This document shows, piece after piece, positions 33,543 to 41,947 of a DNA stretch of 54,544 nucleotides; the stretch's first letter is position 1, and every line of letters begins with the position of its first letter. The stretch comes from a bacterium (lineage in GTDB: Bacteria; Vulcanimicrobiota; Xenobia; Xenobiales; JADMJV01): contig JADMJV010000109.1 in assembly GCA_018780265.1 (NCBI GenBank), positions 1-54,544 of the forward strand. The letters run 5' to 3'. Under the pieces are notes generated by a model. It did not search any database. It saw nothing but the letters and a program-made list of their open reading frames with translations, and had not been told where the DNA came from. Made by a program: the position numbers and the translations under genes.

Positions 33543-34043
33543 TTATTCTAAGGCTGAGACCAGGCGCAGACCGGCCTGACCTTCTGAGATCTGCATGACA
33601 CAGGCGATTTCCTGGCGAAAACTCAGTTGTACGGCCTGCTCCAGGCTCAATTCTTTGGGCGTCAACTTGACGCCACGCTGTTGCATCTGCTTCAACTGAC
33701 GCAATACGCTAGGGGGACTGCTGGGCCGACCGGAGCGTAACCGGTCCACCCAATGACGCATTCTTAGAGAGGCCGGTTCTCGCGAGACGTCGGTGGCCTC
33801 TTCGAGGTTGGACAAGGCGTCGCTCATTTCGGATTCCGACATGACGGGACGAACGCCCCGGGCCACCATCTGAGAGGCGGGAATCTTCACCAGTGGTGTC
33901 CGCTCCGTCTGGGGCTGCAGTTCATAAAACAACTGAGAAGTCCCCAGGATATCCTGTTGGGTAAGGGCGGTGATGGTGCACAGGCCCAAAAAGGGCTCTA
34001 TGACTACGCTACCCATGGAAAAATTACCAGAATCAGACTGCAT
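33543..34043 (-). CDS. CarD/CdnL-like transcription regulator
   Basis: ATG at 34043 follows AAAGGAGG with ideal spacing (7-8 nt), so the longer frame is rejected. The 166-aa protein begins with a CarD N-terminal Tudor-like domain: FSMGSVVIEPFLGLCTITAL, then a two-strand segment (LFYELQPQTERTPLVKIPAS) and GVRPVMSESEM, the usual VPxxxxxxxGxRxxxS. A helical C-terminal region follows. CarD proteins bind the RNA polymerase beta subunit and stabilise open complexes. Here the core is divergent and the C-terminus short, so it could be a specialised paralogue. Confidence 0.65.
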   Translation of the reverse strand: MQSDSGNFSMGSVVIEPFLGLCTITALTQQDILGTSQLFYELQPQTERTPLVKIPASQMVARGVRPVMSESEMSDALSNLEEATDVSREPASLRMRHWVDRLRSGRPSSPPSVLRQLKQMQQRGVKLTPKELSLEQAVQLSFRQEIACVMQISEGQAGLRLVSALE

Positions 34044-34143
34044 GATGAAGCCTCCTTTGGACGAAGCCCGGCTCTTCACACAGCGCACTGGGGGAAGATT
34101 TGCTTACTGCTTACACTATTCTGCAAAACCGCTCAGCGTGCCT

Positions 34144-34938
34144 CTATTGGGGGTCTTTGTTGCCGGCCACTCCGTGGTAAAGGGCACCGCCAGCGGCGCC
34201 CAGGGCGCCCACAGTAAAGGAGCCCGCGGCGTATCCGAGCGGCTCGCCGATCTTGTGGCCCAGCATCGCTCCAAAGACCGCTCCGGGAAGCAAAACCGCC
34301 GGGTGCGAAATCAATCCCATCAGAGGTATGGCGGCTACGCCGCCCAGAGCCGCGCCCAACAGGGCACCCTGAATTTTGCCCGCGGCAGCCCCGGCCGGCC
34401 CGCCCAGACTGGCGCCGGCTCTGAAACCCGACCCGGCCGCTTCCGTCCAGCTTTTGGCCGACTTCAGAGAGGATAAATTTTGGCGCAACTCGGCCGAGCT
34501 GACCTGGTATTTGGTGACTCCCTTTTGCTCGTTGCCGCTCTGGGTGATGTCTGGCTTGACGGCGCCCTTGGCCGCTCCGCTGGCCACTTTGGCGCCCACG
34601 CAGGCGCCGGCTGCAATAGCCACGGTGGCGCCAATCAGAGAGAGGCCGGCGGCTTGCAACAGGATGCCGGTGGTCCCGGGAGCGATCGATGAAACGGTAG
34701 GCATGGTGGCGTTGAGCACACGGCCTAACCCGTTGGCCGCCAATAAGACGCTGGCGCCGCTGGCCACACCGGCAGCAGCACCGGCCAGCGCTCCGCCGGC
34801 ACCGCACAGGAAGGGTCTGCCGCCCCCAACTTCAACTCCGTCTTGGGGAGGCGTCGGGGTTTGCCCAGGGGTGTCTTGGCCCGGCGTCTTCAATGAGCGC
34901 AACGGGGCGTTGTTTGGGCTATACGATTGAACTTTCAT
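34144..34938 (-). CDS. Glycine-zipper membrane protein (264 aa)
   Basis: ATG at 34938 has AGGAG 6 nt upstream. After ~40 polar, Pro/Thr-rich residues the protein is almost entirely Gly/Ala-rich hydrophobic segments with GxxxG spacing: AGGALAGAAAGVASGASVL, GATVAIAAGACVGAKVASG, GGPAGAAAGKIQGALLGAA, AAGSFTVGALGAAGGAL. A central soluble piece (~125-165) separates them. These look like glycine-zipper helices that insert or oligomerise in membranes. There is no signal peptide. A pore, structural or secreted role is possible; unknown. Confidence 0.65.
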   Translation of the reverse strand: MKVQSYSPNNAPLRSLKTPGQDTPGQTPTPPQDGVEVGGGRPFLCGAGGALAGAAAGVASGASVLLAANGLGRVLNATMPTVSSIAPGTTGILLQAAGLSLIGATVAIAAGACVGAKVASGAAKGAVKPDITQSGNEQKGVTKYQVSSAELRQNLSSLKSAKSWTEAAGSGFRAGASLGGPAGAAAGKIQGALLGAALGGVAAIPLMGLISHPAVLLPGAVFGAMLGHKIGEPLGYAAGSFTVGALGAAGGALYHGVAGNKDPQ

Positions 34939-35004
34939 GACCAACTCCTAGGTGCGGTTTCCGAGTATAGGATATCCGCGGGCGGAGCCGGAGATGTGGA
35001 CTAG

Positions 35005-36345
35005 CTATGAACTTTCATCCACCAGTTGCAGGATTTCGGCCGTGCGCGTCTCCATCAGGGTGCGGTCAGCGCGAGATTCCACATTGAGGCGAATTAGCGG
35101 TTCGGTGTTGGACGAGCGCAGATTGAAGCGCCATTGCTCGAAATCAAAGCTCACTCCGTCCAGATCCCAACTTTGCACCACCTGGTCCTGATAGCGTTGG
35201 CGAATGGCCTGCAATACTTTGGCCTGGTCTTTGACCGAACGGTTGATCTCACCACTGACCGGATAGCGCTCGGCCCGTTGCTGAATGTACTCGGAGAGCG
35301 GTTGCGATTGACGGTTCTGTATCTGCAACCAGAGCAGCCAGGGCAACACGCCGCTGTCGCAGCAGCCAAACTGTTGAAAGTAGTGATGGCCAGACATTTC
35401 GCCGCCATATACGGCACCACTGTTGCGCAGATTCTGTTTAAAGAATACGTGTCCGGTGGGGCACAGCAGGGGCTGCCCACCCGCTTCTGTGACCACCTCG
35501 ATGGTGTTCCAGGTGAGGCGAGGATCATAGCAGATAGGCGCCGGTGCCTGAGCCAGAAAGTGGCGGGCGAAGAGACCCACCAGGTAGTAGCTCTCCAAAA
35601 ATCGGCCTTGCTCATCGAAGAAGAAGCAGCGGTCAAAGTCGCCGTCCCAGGCGATGCCCAGCTGAGCCTTGTGGTCGAGCACTCCCTGGCTGGTCAAGGC
35701 CCGCTTTTCGAGCAGCAACGGGTTGGGAATGCCATTGGGAAAAGTTCCGTCGGGTTCGCCCAGCAGAATATCAACTTGCAGCTCAAATCGTTGCACAATC
35801 TGCTCCAACAGCGGACCAATCGATCCGTTGCCGGCGTTGGCCACCGACTTGATCTTGGCCAGACTTTGCGGGGGGAACATGGCCGCCAGAAAGTCGAGGT
35901 ATTGCTCGCGCCAGGCGCGGTGAAGCTTGACACCCCGTCTTTTGCTGCCACGCTCGTGACCCATGGTTTGGTGAATTTTTCCCAACTGATCGGCCGTCAG
36001 GGGGGCTCCGTGGCGCGCCACAAACTTGAGCCCGTTGTATTCGGCGGGGTTGTGGCTGGCCGTGACCATAATGCCCCCGTCCAACTGGCCGGCAAAAGCC
36101 GCGTGATAGACTTCCTCGGTGCCGCCCATGCCCAGTTCGTATACGTCCACTCCTTGTCGCAGCAGACCCTCGACCACCGCCCCGGCCAGTTCGGCGCTGC
36201 TCAGGCGCACGTCGTAGCCCACCGCTACGCGAGCTGGCTGAAGCACCTCAGCGTAGGCGCTGGCAATGCTCTCGGCGATCTGAGGGTTGAGTTCGTGGGG
36301 CACTTTGCCACGCACGTCATAGGTTTTGAAGCAGGGATGTTTCAT
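35005..36345 (-). CDS. manB: Phosphomannomutase / phosphoglucomutase
   Basis: A 446-aa alpha-D-phosphohexomutase. MVTASHNPAEYNG holds the phosphoserine loop, WDGDFDRCFFFD the Mg2+-binding DGDxDR, GEMSGHHYF the sugar-binding GExSGH, and RSSNTEPLIRLNVE the phosphate-binding C-terminal motif. It interconverts mannose-6-P and mannose-1-P (or the glucose equivalents). It starts within the manC stop (4-bp overlap), so together they make GDP-mannose from fructose-derived mannose-6-P for surface polysaccharide or glycoprotein. Confidence 0.92.
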   Translation of the reverse strand: MKHPCFKTYDVRGKVPHELNPQIAESIASAYAEVLQPARVAVGYDVRLSSAELAGAVVEGLLRQGVDVYELGMGGTEEVYHAAFAGQLDGGIMVTASHNPAEYNGLKFVARHGAPLTADQLGKIHQTMGHERGSKRRGVKLHRAWREQYLDFLAAMFPPQSLAKIKSVANAGNGSIGPLLEQIVQRFELQVDILLGEPDGTFPNGIPNPLLLEKRALTSQGVLDHKAQLGIAWDGDFDRCFFFDEQGRFLESYYLVGLFARHFLAQAPAPICYDPRLTWNTIEVVTEAGGQPLLCPTGHVFFKQNLRNSGAVYGGEMSGHHYFQQFGCCDSGVLPWLLWLQIQNRQSQPLSEYIQQRAERYPVSGEINRSVKDQAKVLQAIRQRYQDQVVQSWDLDGVSFDFEQWRFNLRSSNTEPLIRLNVESRADRTLMETRTAEILQLVDESS

Positions 36346-37403
36346 TGCAATTCCTCAGCCGGCATGGTGGCCAGCAATTGTTTGATGTCTTCGGTCCGAC
36401 TTTTGGGAACCACCAGAGTTTTCTTGCCCACTCGCACCACTACCAGGTCGGATACTCCCAGCAGAGCCACGGTTTCCTCGGGGTCCTCGCAGACCACCAG
36501 GTTGCGCTGCCCTTCGAAGCTGAATACTTTGCCACGACCGTGGTTCTTCTCGGCGTCTTCGTGCAGAAAGGGCTGCAGGGCAAGCCACCCCCCCAGATCG
36601 CTCCAGGCGAAGGAGGGGATGACACAGCGCACATCGGGAGCTTTCTCCAGAATGGCAAAATCAATCGAGATCTTTTGCAGTTGCCCAAAGGCTGTAGCCA
36701 GTGACACCTGTCCCTGAATGGCCGGCTCCAAGGTGGTCAGGTGGGCTGGCAGATGCTGGCGAAACTGGTCTAGAATGACCTCGTTCTGCCAGGCGAACAT
36801 GCCGCTGTTCCATAAGTAGTTACCACTGGCGATGTATTCCTCGGCCACCTCGCGGGCTGGTTTCTCGCGAAATTGGACCAACCGGCGATGGGGGAGGGGG
36901 CGCTCGGGGTGCAGCGATTCGCCCAGTTGCAGATAGCCGTAGCCGGTGGCCGGGTAGTCGGGTCGAATACCCAGTGTATAGAGGGCGGGGACCTGAGCCG
37001 CTCCCCAGGCGACCTCGCCAATGGCCTGCTGGTACTGTTCAACCGTTTGGATCCAGTGGTCGGAGGTGAGCAAAACGGTGACCGGATTGCCGTAACGCTT
37101 TTTCACAGCCAGGGCTCCGTAGGCCACAGCCGCGGCTGTATCGCGACGACTGGGCTCGCACAGAATCTGATCGGGGGACAGTTGCGGAAGTTGCTGAGCC
37201 ACCAGTTCTCGGTAATTGTCGTGGGTCAGCACCAGCACGTTTTCAGGGGGACACAGGGCGCGCGAACGCATATAGGTCTCCTGCAAAAGACTGCGTTCGC
37301 CCACAAACTGCAGAAACTGCTTGGGTAAACTATCGGTGCTCCAGGGCCAAAAGCGCGTCCCCGCGCCACCAGCCATAATTAAAAGAACAAGCCCATCACT
37401 CAT
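36342..37403 (-). CDS. manC: Mannose-1-phosphate guanylyltransferase
   Basis: A 353-aa nucleotidyltransferase: MAGGAGTRFWPWS (GxGTRxWP, GTP binding), KQFLQF, the EPSRRDTAAAV segment typical of GDP-mannose pyrophosphorylases, and FAWSDLGGW. It catalyses GTP + mannose-1-P to GDP-mannose + PPi. The C-terminal isomerase domain of bifunctional enzymes is absent. The start codon lies in the loop of a hairpin (37383-37423). It overlaps manB by 4 bp. Confidence 0.93.
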   Translation of the reverse strand: MSDGLVLLIMAGGAGTRFWPWSTDSLPKQFLQFVGERSLLQETYMRSRALCPPENVLVLTHDNYRELVAQQLPQLSPDQILCEPSRRDTAAAVAYGALAVKKRYGNPVTVLLTSDHWIQTVEQYQQAIGEVAWGAAQVPALYTLGIRPDYPATGYGYLQLGESLHPERPLPHRRLVQFREKPAREVAEEYIASGNYLWNSGMFAWQNEVILDQFRQHLPAHLTTLEPAIQGQVSLATAFGQLQKISIDFAILEKAPDVRCVIPSFAWSDLGGWLALQPFLHEDAEKNHGRGKVFSFEGQRNLVVCEDPEETVALLGVSDLVVVRVGKKTLVVPKSRTEDIKQLLATMPAEELQ

Positions 37404-37423
37404 AAGCGACGGGCTTTGCTCTT
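37383..37423 (-). terminator. Hairpin enclosing the manC start codon
   Basis: On the minus strand AAGAGCAAAGCCC (37423-37411) pairs with GGGCTTGTTCTT (37394-37383), 12 pairs including one G-U and one bulged A. The loop contains the manC ATG at 37403. TTTTAATT follows. It may terminate the upstream peptidase transcript and also mask manC translation. Confidence 0.55.
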
Positions 37424-37449
37424 GGGTATAGCAGTTCCTGGATTAGGTA

Positions 37450-38157
37450 CTAGGGATTTGCGGCCACTTGCTCGGCTCCACCTGAATCAAGGCGATCCGC
37501 GTAGAAAATAAAATTGCCTTGGGGGTGGCTGGGGGCATTGTTCATGTTTTGCTTGGTGGTGGTGCGGGTGGTTCCGGTGGCGGGATCGGCAAAGGTCACT
37601 TTGTCGCCATCGATTTTGGTGATGGTGACAATGTGTCCTCGACCCGAAACAGAGAACTCGGGACCGTTGAGAGCGACCACGACCGGAGTCTTCTCGTTAT
37701 TGACTTTGTGCTCGAGCAATTCCCAGCAGTCAGCCTTGATTTCGCCGCCATCTTTCCAGGTGTAGCCGGCTTCGGCCGTTTCGGACTTGAGAGCGGTGAG
37801 CAGTTCGTAGCCATACTTGCTGTTGATGTCGTTGTCGTTCAAATTCTTTCCAGTCAGCGCATTGATCGACATGGCCACACTGGTCTGTCCGCACGAGTCG
37901 CCTGTGCTTTGTGCGATGGGCGTTACGTTCAGTGCGCCGGCGCGAGCGCTGCCAAAGGAGGAGGGGTCCACGTTGTAGCCGCGCGAGTTAAGGAGGTGGT
38001 TCGAGGCGACCTCAGGCGACTTGGCGCCTTTAGCGGCCGGCTTCGGGGTTTCACCCATAAACTGTTGGAAGGCCGCCGAGTCAACCATAGGACCCGAACT
38101 GAGTTGGACTTCCAATTGCTGCATCCGAGACGTGATGCGATCTACATTTTCAAGCAT
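37450..38157 (-). CDS. C39-like cysteine peptidase family protein (235 aa)
   Basis: ATG at 38157 has GGAGG 6 nt upstream, so the longer GTG/ATG frame is rejected. The catalytic domain (about 80-225) has STGDSCGQTSVAMSINALTG with the nucleophile Cys, then SGRGHIVTITKIDGDKVTF with the His, and ADPATGT with the Asp: the C39_2/papain-like fold. The N-terminal ~40 residues are a helical segment (ITSRMQQLEVQL), with no classical signal peptide. It may cleave peptides or be a bacteriocin-processing-like enzyme. Its placement between manC and a divergent glycosylation operon is unexplained. Confidence 0.72.
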   Translation of the reverse strand: MLENVDRITSRMQQLEVQLSSGPMVDSAAFQQFMGETPKPAAKGAKSPEVASNHLLNSRGYNVDPSSFGSARAGALNVTPIAQSTGDSCGQTSVAMSINALTGKNLNDNDINSKYGYELLTALKSETAEAGYTWKDGGEIKADCWELLEHKVNNEKTPVVVALNGPEFSVSGRGHIVTITKIDGDKVTFADPATGTTRTTTKQNMNNAPSHPQGNFIFYADRLDSGGAEQVAANP

Positions 38158-38277
38158 TCGATACCTCCGCTTAAACAGCATACAACAGTCCGGTCACCTT
38201 GGCGCGGGCCAATTGTAAAATTTCTGTGAACTAGATCGACCGAGGGATCCTCGCCAGCGGCATGGAACGCCGCCTGC

Positions 38278-38889
38278 ATGTCCGCTCGACCCTGGTACCG
38301 CCGACCCGACAATGCCCTCAAACGGATATTTGACATCGCCGTGGCTGGCCTGGGTTTGCTATTGACTTCCCCAATATTACTCACGTTGGCGGCATGGATT
38401 CGCTACGAAGACGGTGGGCCCATTTTTTACATCCACCCGCGCGTGGGCAAAGATGGGAAGCTCTTTCCTTTCTTTAAGTTTCGCACCATGGCCGTTGGCT
38501 CCGACCGGCAGGGCTACGAGATCGACGCCGGCGATCAGCGCATCACTCGAGTGGGCAACGTTCTGCGGCGCTGGTCCATCGACGAAGTTCCCCAATTGCT
38601 CAACGTGTTGCGTGGCGAAATGAGTCTGATCGGTCCCCGACCGACCCTGGCCTATCAGGTTGACAGTTACACGCCCCGTCAGCGGGGGCGACTGGTCGTG
38701 CGCCCTGGCCTGACGGGCCTGGCCCAGGTCCGAGGTCGCAACTCTCTAACCTGGCCGCAGCGCATCGAACTGGACCTGGAGTATATCGAGAACTACAGTC
38801 TGGTTCTGGACCTACAGATCTTGCTGGCCACTTTCCGGGCAGTGGTCACTCCCGATGGGATTTATGGGCACGGTTGGGAAAAAAAGTAA
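38278..38889 (+). CDS. PglC-like phosphoglycosyltransferase (monotopic)
   Basis: A 203-aa protein of the bacterial sugar-transferase family: one N-terminal re-entrant hydrophobic helix (IFDIAVAGLGLLLTSPILL), then FFKFRTM, the catalytic RRWSIDEVPQLLNVLRGEM dyad region (D-E), LIGPRPTL and RPGLTGLAQVRGRN. The size equals that of Campylobacter PglC, i.e. the catalytic core only. It transfers a phospho-sugar from UDP-sugar to undecaprenyl phosphate on the inner membrane. With the next two genes it forms a PglC-E-F-like set, so the sugar may be a bacillosamine-type diaminosugar. Confidence 0.9.
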   Translation: MSARPWYRRPDNALKRIFDIAVAGLGLLLTSPILLTLAAWIRYEDGGPIFYIHPRVGKDGKLFPFFKFRTMAVGSDRQGYEIDAGDQRITRVGNVLRRWSIDEVPQLLNVLRGEMSLIGPRPTLAYQVDSYTPRQRGRLVVRPGLTGLAQVRGRNSLTWPQRIELDLEYIENYSLVLDLQILLATFRAVVTPDGIYGHGWEKK

Positions 38890-38917
38890 TTGAGTCAGTT
38901 CGTCTAAGGAAGGTCTT

Positions 38918-40096
38918 GTGATTAGCAGTCGAGTTCCAGCTCTTTTAGGGGGAGCCCCCACCTTTCAACCGTCGCTCGCGTTCACGCGGCCTGCCGTTCC
39001 GCCGTTTGCCGAGTTAGCCCCGGAATTTGAAGAAATCCTCAACAGCGGCGGCCTGACAAAAGGCCCTCGCCTGGCCAAACTGGAAGCGGCGCTGCAGGAC
39101 CACTTGCGCAGTCCCAATGTGGTTTGCGTCAATTCGTGCACCAGCGGTCTGATACTGGGAATCCAGTCGCTAAAACTAAGCGGCGAGGTGATCGTGCCCA
39201 GCTTCTCTTTCATGGCCAGTTTCCACGCCCTGAAATGGAACAACCTCACGCCGGTCTTTGTGGACTGCCTGCCTTACGCTCTCACGGTCGACCTGGCAGC
39301 CGTGCGCGCGGCCGTCACTCCGCGCACTTGCGCCATCATGTCGGCCTACGTCTTCGGCAACCCCCCTTACCTGGTAGAACTGGATCAGCTGGCCAAAGAG
39401 CTGGGACTGGCTCATTTTTGCGATTCTGCTCACGGCATAGGCACTTTGATCGACGGGGCACCGGCCGGCAACCACGGCGACTTCGAGGTTTTCTCGTGCA
39501 GCCCCACCAAGCTGCTGACCGCTGCCGAAGGCGGTGTGGTCAGCACGCGTCGTCCCGAGATCGCTCAGTGGATCCGCTCCGGGCGAGACTACGGCAATCC
39601 GGGCAGCTACGATTGCGACTTCGCCGGGCTCAACGCCCGCATGTCCGAATTTCACGCGGCCATTATGTTGGCTGGCCTGCCGCGCCTGGAAAGCTACGTG
39701 CAGGCTCGTCAGCGCCTGGTCGATCTCTACCAGGAGCGGCTCAAACATTTGCCAGGCCTGCGATTTCAAGAGGTGCGCCCGGGGGTGCGCAGTTCTCACA
39801 AGGATTTTCCCATCTTCATCGAGGCCCAGGCCTTTGGACTGCATCGAAATCAACTGCAAAAGGCGCTGCTGGCCGAGGGCATCCCCACTCGGGCCTACTT
39901 TGACCCTCCGGGCCACCAACTGACCTGTTACAAGCAGACACTGGATCTGCCTGTCACCTTGAAAATGTGTGCCGAAGTGTTGTGCCTGCCCATGTCCTCG
40001 CTGATGACGGAGCAGGAGGCTGAGCGCGTCTGCCAATGCCTGATCGAACTGCAGCAACAGGCCCCCGCGCTGGCAAAGGCAGCTGCGCTGGAGTAA
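38918..40096 (+). CDS. DegT/DnrJ/EryC1/StrS aminotransferase
   Basis: A 392-aa PLP sugar aminotransferase. It has NSCTSGLILGIQSL (phosphate binding), VPSFSFMASFHALKW, the FCDSAHGIG Asp segment and the Schiff-base lysine in CSPTKLLTAAEGGVVST. GTG at 38918 has AAGGAAGG upstream. It would aminate a 4-keto (or 3-keto) nucleotide sugar, such as the product of the adjacent 4,6-dehydratase, as PglE does. It sits 28 nt after the phosphoglycosyltransferase and 3 nt before the dehydratase. Confidence 0.87.
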   Translation: MISSRVPALLGGAPTFQPSLAFTRPAVPPFAELAPEFEEILNSGGLTKGPRLAKLEAALQDHLRSPNVVCVNSCTSGLILGIQSLKLSGEVIVPSFSFMASFHALKWNNLTPVFVDCLPYALTVDLAAVRAAVTPRTCAIMSAYVFGNPPYLVELDQLAKELGLAHFCDSAHGIGTLIDGAPAGNHGDFEVFSCSPTKLLTAAEGGVVSTRRPEIAQWIRSGRDYGNPGSYDCDFAGLNARMSEFHAAIMLAGLPRLESYVQARQRLVDLYQERLKHLPGLRFQEVRPGVRSSHKDFPIFIEAQAFGLHRNQLQKALLAEGIPTRAYFDPPGHQLTCYKQTLDLPVTLKMCAEVLCLPMSSLMTEQEAERVCQCLIELQQQAPALAKAAALE

Positions 40097-40099
40097 GGC

Positions 40100-41932
40100 G
40101 TGAAGCCACTCCAAAAACTGGCCCTGGCGGCCACCGACTTTTTCCTGGTGCTGGCGGCGGTGGTTATCGCGCTGGGTTCCCGTCTCGATTTTGACTACGG
40201 AGATCCACTGCTGGCCCGCTTTATTGAGGGTCCCCGCCAGCAAGCCTTTATCGTTGCAATCGCCGCTTTTACGGTGGGCTGGTTTTACATCTTCGGTCTT
40301 TATGAGAAGGTCTGGCGTTACGCCGGAACCCACGAACTGGTGGGCGTGGTCAAGGCCACCATGGTCAGTCTGCTGCCCTTTCAAGTGATCGTGATGATTT
40401 CGGGGGGCACACTTTTTCCCCGCACCGGTCTGGCCCTGACCCTGCTGGTGACGGTCAATATTTGCGGCGGCGTGCGTCTGCTTCTACGACTGGCCAGCGA
40501 GACGCTGGGCAAGCCCATGACCAGCACCCGCGTGATTATCGTGGGAGCCAATGACGCGGGCGAGAGCATCGTGCGCGAACTGAGTCGCTCGCGCAAATTC
40601 GTGCCGGTCGGTTTTGTAGATGACCGGGCCGACCGGGCCGGCCTGCGCATCCGCGGCATCCCCGTGCAGGGGACTTTGAAGGACCTGCCCGGATTGATCG
40701 ACTCCTACCTGGTTACCGAAATCGTTTTGGCCGAGCCCACGGCGGCTCAGGTTCGCCAGGTGATGGACCTGGTCAAAGGCCGCGAAGTGCAACTGCGGGT
40801 GGTACCCGCCCTGCATGAGATGGTGGCGGGTCGGGTCGAGTTGAATCGACTCCGCGAACTGTCTATCGAAGACCTGCTCGAACGCGAAGCGGTGCGAGTC
40901 GACCCGGAGTTGGTCAGGCCCTTGCTGGCCGGTAAGCGAGTATTGATCACCGGCGCGGGCGGATCCATCGGTTCTGAAATCGCCCGCCAGGTCAGCGGCT
41001 TCCAGCCCGAGCAGTTAATGCTGGTGGGCCGGGGGGAGAACAGCATCTACGAGATCGGCCTTGAGCTGCCTCAGGCGATACTACGCATTTGCGACGTGTG
41101 TCGCGAGCGTATTTTGGAACGCATCTTTGAGGAATTTCGCCCTCACTTTGTCTTTCACGCCGCTGCCCACAAGCACGTTCCCCTGATGGAGTCGGCCGCG
41201 GCCGAGGCCGTTTACACCAACGTATTTGGCACCCTGGCCGTGCTCAAGGCTTCGCAAAAATACGGCGTGGACCGCTTTGTGTTGCTCTCGACCGACAAAG
41301 CCGTCAATCCAGGCAATGTTATGGGAGCCACCAAGAGGATGGCTGAGAAACTGGTGGCCCAGATGGCCCATCCCGGCTTTGCGGCGGTGCGCTTTGGCAA
41401 CGTTTTGGGATCGCGCGGCAGCGTGGTTCCCACGATGCAAAAGCAGATCTCTCAGGGGGGGCCGGTGACTGTCACCGACGCCAACATGACCCGTTACTTT
41501 ATGACGATCCCTGAGGCGGTAACGCTGGTGCTTCAGTCCTCCAGCCTGGCCCAGGGCGGCGAAATCTATTTGCTGGACATGGGCAAGCCCGTCAAGATTC
41601 TCGACCTGGCCCACAACCTGATCAGGCTTTGCGGCTACGAGCCCGAAAAAGAGATCGGCATCAAGATCACAGGCTGCCGGCCCGGCGAAAAGCTGACCGA
41701 GCAACTGGTGGGGGTGGGGGAGTCGACTCAGCCCACCAGCCTGGCCAAGGTGCAGAAGGTGGTTTCGACCGTGCCCCCCGCTGACTGGCCCGGCGCCCGC
41801 CTGGAAGAGTTGCGCCAACACTGCCTGGATGGTCGTCACGAGCGCTGCCGCGAGCTTTTGATGGAACTGCTGGCCGAGGCCGACGGGCAGGGGGAAAGCT
41901 CGCCGCAAAGCGAAGCATCTATCACTGTCTAA
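40100..41932 (+). CDS. PglF/CapD-type nucleotide-sugar 4,6-dehydratase
   Basis: A 610-aa membrane-bound SDR. Four to five N-terminal helices (about 1-130) precede a degenerate Rossmann domain (VIIVGANDAGESIVREL) and then the catalytic SDR domain: ITGAGGSIGSEIARQV, HAAAHKHVPLMES, LSTDKAVNPGNVMGATKRMAE, and FGNVLGSRGSVVP. In this family a Met replaces the usual SDR Tyr (MGATKR), and that is seen here. It converts UDP-GlcNAc to the 4-keto-6-deoxy sugar, the first step to bacillosamine-type sugars. GTG at 40100 follows the aminotransferase by 3 nt. Confidence 0.92.
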   Translation: MKPLQKLALAATDFFLVLAAVVIALGSRLDFDYGDPLLARFIEGPRQQAFIVAIAAFTVGWFYIFGLYEKVWRYAGTHELVGVVKATMVSLLPFQVIVMISGGTLFPRTGLALTLLVTVNICGGVRLLLRLASETLGKPMTSTRVIIVGANDAGESIVRELSRSRKFVPVGFVDDRADRAGLRIRGIPVQGTLKDLPGLIDSYLVTEIVLAEPTAAQVRQVMDLVKGREVQLRVVPALHEMVAGRVELNRLRELSIEDLLEREAVRVDPELVRPLLAGKRVLITGAGGSIGSEIARQVSGFQPEQLMLVGRGENSIYEIGLELPQAILRICDVCRERILERIFEEFRPHFVFHAAAHKHVPLMESAAAEAVYTNVFGTLAVLKASQKYGVDRFVLLSTDKAVNPGNVMGATKRMAEKLVAQMAHPGFAAVRFGNVLGSRGSVVPTMQKQISQGGPVTVTDANMTRYFMTIPEAVTLVLQSSSLAQGGEIYLLDMGKPVKILDLAHNLIRLCGYEPEKEIGIKITGCRPGEKLTEQLVGVGESTQPTSLAKVQKVVSTVPPADWPGARLEELRQHCLDGRHERCRELLMELLAEADGQGESSPQSEASITV

Positions 41933-41947
41933 CCTTCAAGGAGTCTC

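Noticed and set aside
35134..36717. 527-codon plus-strand open frame
   Set aside because: Antisense to manB/manC, both with clear motifs; no protein features.
39176..40384. 402-codon minus-strand open frame
   Set aside because: Shadow of the DegT aminotransferase and dehydratase genes.
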